NCBI GenBank assembly: GCA_031257735.1
Contig: JAIROC010000435.1
Location: 1 to 11,895, forward strand
Length of the DNA: 11,895 nucleotides
Direction: 5' to 3'
Source: Bacteroidales bacterium
GTDB taxonomy: Bacteria > Bacteroidota > Bacteroidia > Bacteroidales > WCHB1-69
Position numbers and translations under genes: made by a program. Positions 6,425-11,895 of the stretch are shown here, one piece after another (the stretch's first letter is position 1; each line of letters opens with the position of its first letter). The notes below the pieces were generated by a model. The model did not search any database. It saw only the letters and a list, made by a program, of their open reading frames with translations, and was not told where the DNA came from.

Positions 6425-7516
6425 ATGAAACAATTTATTTTAATTATAGGATTTGCAGTTATCTCATTCGTTTCTACTGCACAAAAGTTGTCGTTTGACA
6501 GAACAGAACATAATTTTCAAAGCATAAAAGAAACTAACGGAGAAGTCAGTTGTGATTTTTCGTATGAAAATCGGACAAAAACTATTATTTATTTAACAAC
6601 GATAGAATGTAGTAATCGCTCTTCTATTCGTCTCAAATGGAACAGGGATACAATACAATCTAAGGAGAAAGGGAGTTTTTCCGTGATATTGCATCCGCGT
6701 AATCTGTCAGGGCTGTTTGAACAGATTGTTACGGTTAAAACAATGGAAGACGGTGTTGAACACAGTTATCCATTGAAAATAAAAGCCGACGTAGAGCCTC
6801 GTCCACGTACAAAAGAGGAAATATACGGCATGATGGAAGGAAATTTGCGTTACAAAACAAATTCTCTTCGCTATGTGATGAACCCAACCTCTGTTATTAT
6901 AGATACTTTTGGTATTTATAATGTATATGGAGATACGATGACTTTTTCTCATGGGATGTTGCCTGCGGCATTTCAGATATTGAGTATGCCTGAAAAACTT
7001 GCACCTAAGGAAGAAGGTAAAATTGTCTTTAAATATACTGCCGCTACTAAAAATGATTGGGGAAATGTTTGGGATAAAATTACTATTATAACGAGTGATA
7101 CTAATCGTTCTCACAAGACTTTGTATATTACGGGAGAAATATTGGATGATTTTGACGCATGGACGCCCGAACAGAAAGCAAAAGCTCCCAAAGCATCTTT
7201 TGACAACATAGAATATCCGTTCGGAACAGCAACCGAAGGCGATGAAATTACACATAATTTTCTTCTTACCAATACAGGTAAAAGTACTTTACATATACGA
7301 AAATTAAAATCGTCGTGTGGATGTACGGCAGTTAATCCTGAGAAAAATGATTTGGAACCGGGAGAAAGTACCGAAATAAAAGCTATTTTTAGAACGCATG
7401 GCAAAACAGGAAAACAAATGCGTACCGTTGATGTCATAACGAATGATCCTTCGCAACCTAAAATTACACTTAAAATTACCGGTAACTTAAATCCCAAACC
7501 GGCAAAAACAGAATAG
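6425..7516 (+). CDS. Secreted DUF1573-domain protein
   Basis: A 363-residue exported protein. The ATG at 6425 opens a clear signal peptide, MKQFILIIGFAVISFVSTAQ, probably cleaved after residue 20; an in-frame TTG at 6308 lies upstream of the promoter and is rejected. The C-terminal domain (about 258-355) is a DUF1573 Ig-like fold with its hallmark SSCGCT at 297-301, EPGES at 311-315 and VITNDPSQPKITLKITG. The N-terminal domain (about 22-122) looks like a diverged copy in which the CGC motif is replaced by ECSNRSS. A middle Ig-like segment (about 150-240) separates them. DUF1573 proteins are abundant in Bacteroidetes and lack an established function; the fold resembles ASPM-SPD-2-Hydin domains that bind other proteins. 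It is the first gene of the operon, 6 bp before cysS, so its expression is tied to housekeeping genes. Confidence 0.88.
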   Translation: MKQFILIIGFAVISFVSTAQKLSFDRTEHNFQSIKETNGEVSCDFSYENRTKTIIYLTTIECSNRSSIRLKWNRDTIQSKEKGSFSVILHPRNLSGLFEQIVTVKTMEDGVEHSYPLKIKADVEPRPRTKEEIYGMMEGNLRYKTNSLRYVMNPTSVIIDTFGIYNVYGDTMTFSHGMLPAAFQILSMPEKLAPKEEGKIVFKYTAATKNDWGNVWDKITIITSDTNRSHKTLYITGEILDDFDAWTPEQKAKAPKASFDNIEYPFGTATEGDEITHNFLLTNTGKSTLHIRKLKSSCGCTAVNPEKNDLEPGESTEIKAIFRTHGKTGKQMRTVDVITNDPSQPKITLKITGNLNPKPAKTE

Positions 7517-7522
7517 TAATTT

Positions 7523-9013
7523 ATGGAAAACACAATCAAGTTGCATAAACTGAAAATATACAATACCCTGTCTCGCAAAAAAGAACTTTTTGAACCTGTA
7601 AGTCCGCCTTTTGTAGGGATGTATGTGTGTGGACCAACGGTGTATGGAGAGCCTCATTTGGGACATGCGCGCCCGGCTATTGTCTTTGATTTGATATTTC
7701 GATATTTAAACTTTCTGTGTTATAAGGTAAGATATGTTCGGAATATTACGGATGTAGGTCATTTGGAGAATGACGCCGACGAAGGAGAAGATAAAATTGC
7801 AAAAAAAGCCCGAATAGAACAGCTTGAACCTATGGAAGTAGCACAATTTTATTTGGATAAATATCATTTTGCGATGGACGCCCTGAACGTACTGCGTCCA
7901 CGTATCGAAGCAAGAGCAAGCGGACATATTATTGAGCAAATAGATATTGTTCAAAAGATAGTGGATGCGGGTTATGCTTATATTACAAATGGTTCGGTAT
8001 ATTTTGATGTGGCGAAATATGATAAGGAATATCATTACGGTATTTTGTCGGGGCGTAAGTTGGAAGATTTGCTTTCTAATACGCGGGAGCTGGACAGTCA
8101 GGAAGAAAAACACAATCCTGCTGATTTTGCTTTGTGGAAAAAGGCGTCTCCGTCTCACATTATGAAATGGAAATCCCCTTGGGGTGATGGTTTTCCGGGT
8201 TGGCATCTGGAATGTACGGCTATGAGTACAAAGTATCTGGGTAAACAGTTTGATATACATGGAGGCGGAATGGATTTAATGTTTCCTCACCACGAAGCGG
8301 AAATATGCCAAAACACAATCGCCAATCAAACAAATACTGTAAAATATTGGATACACAACAATATGATTACTATCAATGGGCAAAAAATGGGCAAGTCGTT
8401 GGGTAACTTTATTACTTTGAATGAGTTTTTTACGGGCAAACATGAGCTGTTACATCAGGCGTATCATCCTATGACTATTCGCTTCTTTATTTTACAGGCG
8501 CATTATGGAAGTACGATTGATTTTTCCAATGATGCTTTGATTGCGGCGGAAAAAGGGATGAAACGACTGTTTAATGCTTGCGAATTGTTGGATAAACTAA
8601 AGCCTCTACCCTCTTCGACAGAAGACATAAAAAATCTCTATCAGAATTGTTTAAATGCAATGGATGATGATTTCAACAGTCCCATTGTTATTGCCAATCT
8701 GTTTGAAGCCACTCGAATTATCAATCAGGCAAATGATGGCAAACTTGCCTTAACACAGGAAAATATAAACGACCTAAAAAACTTGTTTCAAGTGTTTTTA
8801 TTTGATATTTTGGGCATGAGATCGACAGAAATCGAAACAACAACAGGAATGGATAAAGCCTTGATGAATATTATTATCGAATTGAGACAAAGAGCAAAAA
8901 ACAACAAAGATTATGCAACCGCTGACGCTATCCGAGATATGTTATCACAAATAGGCGTAACGGTGAAAGATACAAAAGATGGAGTTGAATGGTTAATAAA
9001 TCAAGCAAAATAA
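7523..9013 (+). CDS. cysS: Cysteinyl-tRNA synthetase
   Basis: A 496-residue class I aminoacyl-tRNA synthetase that attaches cysteine to tRNA-Cys using ATP in the cytoplasm. The HIGH motif appears as HLGH at residues 45-48 and the KMSKS loop as KMGKS at 288-292. The zinc site that recognises the cysteine thiol is intact: C36 (YVCGPTVYG), C231 (WHLECTAMS), H256 and E260 (FPHHEAE), with the same spacing as in the E. coli enzyme. The length is slightly above the usual 460-470. The C-terminal helical part (from about 345) is the tRNA anticodon-binding region and ends in DAIRDMLSQIGVTVKDTKDGVEW, a standard CysRS ending. The start is ATG 6 bp after the DUF1573 gene; lgt follows after 3 bp, so it sits mid-operon. 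Confidence 0.98.
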   Translation: MENTIKLHKLKIYNTLSRKKELFEPVSPPFVGMYVCGPTVYGEPHLGHARPAIVFDLIFRYLNFLCYKVRYVRNITDVGHLENDADEGEDKIAKKARIEQLEPMEVAQFYLDKYHFAMDALNVLRPRIEARASGHIIEQIDIVQKIVDAGYAYITNGSVYFDVAKYDKEYHYGILSGRKLEDLLSNTRELDSQEEKHNPADFALWKKASPSHIMKWKSPWGDGFPGWHLECTAMSTKYLGKQFDIHGGGMDLMFPHHEAEICQNTIANQTNTVKYWIHNNMITINGQKMGKSLGNFITLNEFFTGKHELLHQAYHPMTIRFFILQAHYGSTIDFSNDALIAAEKGMKRLFNACELLDKLKPLPSSTEDIKNLYQNCLNAMDDDFNSPIVIANLFEATRIINQANDGKLALTQENINDLKNLFQVFLFDILGMRSTEIETTTGMDKALMNIIIELRQRAKNNKDYATADAIRDMLSQIGVTVKDTKDGVEWLINQAK

Positions 9014-9016
9014 GTT

Positions 9017-9901
9017 ATGATACTGGATTATATTAGATGGAACGTAAATCCGATGCTTTTTCAAGTCGGTTCTGTTCGTGTAGCGTGGTATGGATTGTTA
9101 TTGACAACGGGTTTTTTAATTGCCTATTTGATATTTCAAAAAATAGCCAAAACCGAAAAGGTAAATATGATGTTGATAGACAGGTTTTCGATGTTTACTA
9201 TTCTATGGACGCTTGTTGGTTTGCGTTTGGGACATTGTTTATTTTATGATTGGGCGTATTTTAAGAAGCATATATTGGAAATATTCATTCCATTTGTGGA
9301 GACAGCAGAGGGCTGGGAGTTTACAGGTTTTGCAGGATTGGCAAGTCATGGGGGAACAGCAGCAATTATTTTGTTTGTGTTGTATTTTTCCATAAAACAC
9401 AAGATGAGTTTAATCTGGTTGTTAGACCGATTATCAATAGCTATTCCTGTGGCAGCGGCATTTGTTCGGTGCGGTAATTTGATGAATTCTGAAATCATCG
9501 GTACAGTAACAAACATGCCTTGGGGTTTTGTCTTCCAACGATTGGAAGGAACAGCAGAATGTTGCGCCCCCCGACATCCTGCTCAAATTTACGAAGCATT
9601 GGTTTATATTTCATTGTTTGCCTATCAGATGTGGTATTATTTTAAAAGAACAAAAGGACATATTGCCGGAGGAAGAAGCGTCGGAACACTGTTAGTAGTA
9701 ATTTTTACAGCACGTTTCTTTATTGAGTTTGTGAAGGAAAATCAAGTCGCATTTGAAGAAAATCTCTCTTTGAACATGGGACAATTTTTAAGTATTCCTT
9801 TTGTCCTGCTTGGCATTGTTTTTTTGTGGTATTCTTTTTATAAGAAAACATATCCTGTTGCTATTAAAACAACTGCAAATAAGCATAACGAACATAAATA
9901 A
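9017..9901 (+). CDS. lgt: Prolipoprotein diacylglyceryl transferase Lgt
   Basis: A 294-residue inner-membrane enzyme that moves a diacylglyceryl group from phosphatidylglycerol to the lipobox cysteine of prolipoproteins, the first step of lipoprotein maturation. Residues known to matter in E. coli Lgt have counterparts at a constant offset: H111 (GLASHGGTA), R151, N154 and E159 in RCGNLMNSEIIG, plus Y25 (VAWYGLLL) and R233 (FTARFFIEF). RHPAQIYEA at 186-194 is another family signature. Several hydrophobic helices span the sequence, consistent with the seven-helix fold, and it ends in a short basic tail. Its length is normal. It lies 3 bp after cysS and 10 bp before sufD, so it is part of the same transcript. 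Confidence 0.97.
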   Translation: MILDYIRWNVNPMLFQVGSVRVAWYGLLLTTGFLIAYLIFQKIAKTEKVNMMLIDRFSMFTILWTLVGLRLGHCLFYDWAYFKKHILEIFIPFVETAEGWEFTGFAGLASHGGTAAIILFVLYFSIKHKMSLIWLLDRLSIAIPVAAAFVRCGNLMNSEIIGTVTNMPWGFVFQRLEGTAECCAPRHPAQIYEALVYISLFAYQMWYYFKRTKGHIAGGRSVGTLLVVIFTARFFIEFVKENQVAFEENLSLNMGQFLSIPFVLLGIVFLWYSFYKKTYPVAIKTTANKHNEHK

Positions 9902-9911
9902 CTGTTGAATT

Positions 9912-11306
9912 ATGGTAAAGATACCAGAAGTTAATACCTATTTTATCCAACTTATGGATAAATATCTTCCATCTGTGTTGGAGGCGGATACATCTGCTAT
10001 GAAACAAAACCGAATGGAAGCGGCAAGATGTTTCAAAGACAAGGGCGTTCCCTTGCGCAGTAATGAGATGTGGCGACATTTTAAATGGGAAAAGATCATA
10101 CAAAATACATACAACATTCAACAACAAGCAGACGCATATCGTCCTGTAGAGACTTTTTTTAATTGTGCCATCCGGGATATTGATGCGTATATGTTTACTT
10201 TTCTCAACGGTTGGTATGTACATAATGCAGCTCCGCTTACGCGTTTTCCCAACGGAGTGATAATAGGAAGTTTGCGATCTGCTAAAGAGCATTGTCTATC
10301 TTTGATACAGCCTTGTTTGCAGGATATGGACAATGACCTTTATACGGGACTTTATCACTTGAACACAGCGCTGTGGCAGGATGGTTTTTTTATTTACGTT
10401 CCTGATTATATTCATTTTGATAAACCTGTACAAATTGCAAATATCGTCAAGACGCAGGATGATTTATTTATCAATATGCGCAATTTGGTGATTGTTGGAA
10501 AAAACGCCTCTCTCAAACTGATACACTGTGACGATACATTGGAAAACAATAACACACTCATCAACGGAGTAACGAGAATAATCGTGAAACAGGACGCTTG
10601 TTTTGATTACGTTAAGATGGAAAATGAAGACAATAATTCGGTGTTGTTGAATAATATCCACATCTATCAATATGGACACAGTACGGTGAATACCAATACA
10701 AACACTTTTAATGGGGGGTTGGTGCATAATACTATTGAGTGTTCTTTGTTAGAACCTTATGCGAGCGGTCATTTTAACGGTTTGTACATGGCGGATAAAA
10801 GTCAGAATGTAACCAATTGTTTGCAGATAAATCATTACTCTTCGCATTGTACGAGTGAACAACTGTATAATGGAATGATAGATGATATGGCGTCTGCACG
10901 TTTTATAGGACATATTTTCGTTGCACCTGACGCTCAAAAAACAGAAGCATATCAATTAAACAGAAACATATTACTGACTGATGAGGCTTCTATTGAGACA
11001 AAACCTTTTTTGGAAATATATGCCGATGATGTTAAATGCAGTCACGGTTCAACGGTCGGACAATTAGATGACAACGCTATTTTTTATTTACGTTCCCGTG
11101 GAATATGCGAAAAAAATGCACGTATCCTACTGATGCATGCTTTCGCTAAAGAGATTTTGGATAAAATAACAATTCCCCCGCTATTGGATCATACCGAAGA
11201 ATTAGTGAGAAAACGACTCCGAGGAGAAGCAATATCCTGTACCCAATGCTCTATGCAATGCGATAACAAAGTAATAGACTTCGAAATAAAACTTCCCGAA
11301 ATATAA
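9912..11306 (+). CDS. sufD: SufD-like Fe-S cluster assembly protein
   Basis: A 464-residue member of the SufB/SufD family, most like SufD: SufD works with SufB and the ATPase SufC as the cytoplasmic scaffold on which Fe-S clusters are built. The N-terminal helical part has the typical NEMWRHFKW (51-59). The beta-helix core follows, and the conserved C-terminal region has ARFIGHIFVAPDAQKTEAYQLNRNILLTD (about 329-357) and YADDVKCSHGSTVGQLD (370-386). C376 and H378 correspond to the SufD C358/H360 pair placed at the SufB-SufD interface in E. coli. Near the C-terminus is CTQCSMQC (443-450). It is the last gene of the operon after lgt, followed by a terminator. No sufB, sufC or sufS is present in the window, so this sufD is separated from the usual sufBCDS cluster, at least on the downstream side. 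Confidence 0.9.
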   Translation: MVKIPEVNTYFIQLMDKYLPSVLEADTSAMKQNRMEAARCFKDKGVPLRSNEMWRHFKWEKIIQNTYNIQQQADAYRPVETFFNCAIRDIDAYMFTFLNGWYVHNAAPLTRFPNGVIIGSLRSAKEHCLSLIQPCLQDMDNDLYTGLYHLNTALWQDGFFIYVPDYIHFDKPVQIANIVKTQDDLFINMRNLVIVGKNASLKLIHCDDTLENNNTLINGVTRIIVKQDACFDYVKMENEDNNSVLLNNIHIYQYGHSTVNTNTNTFNGGLVHNTIECSLLEPYASGHFNGLYMADKSQNVTNCLQINHYSSHCTSEQLYNGMIDDMASARFIGHIFVAPDAQKTEAYQLNRNILLTDEASIETKPFLEIYADDVKCSHGSTVGQLDDNAIFYLRSRGICEKNARILLMHAFAKEILDKITIPPLLDHTEELVRKRLRGEAISCTQCSMQCDNKVIDFEIKLPEI

Positions 11307-11368
11307 TTGATATAATTTATCTCCTCAGGTATGTAAATAAGTCGTTATTCTTGGCTTTCCAAAACAGG

Positions 11369-11400
11369 TATCTAATCTTTTTATTGCTAAAGATTAGATA
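11369..11400. other. Perfect 12-bp hairpin in the convergent gap
   Basis: TATCTAATCTTT (11369-11380) and its exact reverse complement (11389-11400) flank an 8-nt loop. No T-tract follows on either strand, so it is not a standard terminator by itself. It lies 3 bp before the terminator hairpin and may assist it, for example by protecting the 3' end of the transcript. Confidence 0.6.
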
Positions 11401-11403
11401 AAG

Positions 11404-11440
11404 GCATAGCGTAGTTTGACTAAACTACGCTATGCTTTTC
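11404..11440 (+). terminator. Strong terminator after sufD
   Basis: A perfect 14-bp stem (GCATAGCGTAGTTT paired with 11422-11435, loop GACT) is followed by TTTTCTT on the plus strand. It lies about 100 bp after the sufD stop and only 7 bp from the end of the convergent minus-strand gene. The minus strand has only a short T-run (CCTTTAT), so it may end that transcript too, but less efficiently. Confidence 0.88.
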
Positions 11441-11446
11441 TTATAC

Positions 11447-11893
11447 TCACTTTACAATTATTTTCTTTATAACTGTTTCTGTTTGTGTTATTATTTTAAC
11501 AAAGAAAGTTCCTTTTGCTGCAGCAGGAAGATTTATCATATTATTATCAGGATTTTGAACACTGTACACCATTTGACCAATGGGACTAAATACCTGTATC
11601 TGTTGTATTTCTTGAATATCATTAATACCTATTGTAAACGAACCTGAATTGGGATTGGGATAAAGCGTGATTTTATACGTCATATTTTTCGATAGATTAT
11701 TTTTATGATGCATAAACAAACTATCCTCATAACTACCAAAATATATTATTTCGTCTTCAATAGACTTTGAAAGCATGGAACGGTTTGTATTAGTATTACA
11801 CTCAAAACAAGGTTCTATTCTGGCGGTAAAATGAGAGCCTGCTTGTGCATGAAATCCGGGCAACAAATAAATTTCTTTATGAGCTACATATTC
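11447..11893 (-). CDS. C-terminal part of a type IX secretion cargo protein, 5' end beyond window
   Basis: The frame stays open to the right edge, so only the last 148 residues are visible; the upstream TTG at 11866 is an internal leucine, not a start. The final 80 residues form a type A Por/T9SS sorting domain: TLYPNPNSGSFTIGI, then IQVFSPIGQMVYSVQNPDNNMINLP, and the ending KGTFFVKIITQTETVIKKIIVK. This domain directs proteins across the outer membrane through the type IX system, after which it is removed. Just before it, KEIYLLPGFHAQAGSHFTARI is a short beta-repeat often found before T9SS signals in Bacteroidetes surface proteins. Between them lies a linker with two close cysteines (CFEC). 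The catalytic or binding part of the protein is outside the window, so its function cannot be stated. Confidence 0.9.
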   Translation of the reverse strand, partial: EYVAHKEIYLLPGFHAQAGSHFTARIEPCFECNTNTNRSMLSKSIEDEIIYFGSYEDSLFMHHKNNLSKNMTYKITLYPNPNSGSFTIGINDIQEIQQIQVFSPIGQMVYSVQNPDNNMINLPAAAKGTFFVKIITQTETVIKKIIVK

Positions 11894-11895
11894 GG

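Overview
The window looks like a chromosomal, mostly housekeeping stretch from a low-GC member of the Bacteroidetes, probably order Bacteroidales. Three things point there. The last gene ends in a type IX secretion (Por) sorting domain. Several genes have Bacteroidetes-style -7 promoter elements (TAnnTTTG) and mostly lack Shine-Dalgarno sites. The gene families fit: a DUF1573 lipoprotein-like/secreted protein, a PepSY-like secreted protein, RluB with a long basic N-terminal extension, and a Bacteroidetes-type AAA ATPase. I see no rRNA, tRNA, CRISPR array, insertion sequence or prophage gene, and no composition break.

Layout. (1) Positions 1-911, minus strand: the N-terminal 303 residues of an AAA-like ATPase that runs off the left edge. 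(2) 912-1163: an intergenic gap with a -7-like element and a nested inverted repeat of 86 bp. (3) 1164-2841, minus: a two-gene phosphate uptake operon, with a DUF47/PhoU-like accessory protein followed by a PiT phosphate transporter. Upstream of it are four hexamers spaced exactly 11 bp apart, which look like a Pho box. (4) 3037-3351, minus: a small secreted PepSY-like protein with its own strong terminator. (5) 3549-6001, minus: rluB then dapF, 5 bp apart; rluB carries three 147-bp in-frame tandem repeats. (6) 6002-6424: a divergent intergenic region with an outward promoter at each end and an unexplained two-tier hairpin. (7) 6425-11306, plus: a tight four-gene operon (DUF1573 protein, cysS, lgt, sufD; gaps 6, 3 and 10 bp). 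(8) 11307-11446: a convergent gap with two back-to-back perfect hairpins, the second a terminator. (9) 11447 to the right edge, minus: the C-terminal part of a T9SS cargo protein.

How the genes work together. The accessory protein and the PiT carrier form a phosphate uptake module whose control region is the most interesting regulatory signal here. The plus-strand operon joins unrelated core tasks: cysteinyl-tRNA charging, lipoprotein lipidation and Fe-S cluster assembly. Cysteine is a loose common thread (Cys-tRNA, the lipobox Cys modified by Lgt, and cysteine-derived sulfur for the Suf system), but that link is inference. dapF supplies meso-diaminopimelate for peptidoglycan and lysine.

I did not find a clearly new multi-gene system. 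The best leads are the 11-bp phased repeats before the phosphate operon, the nested inverted repeat at 994-1079, the recent repeat expansion in rluB, and the C-terminal cysteine cluster of the SufD-like protein.
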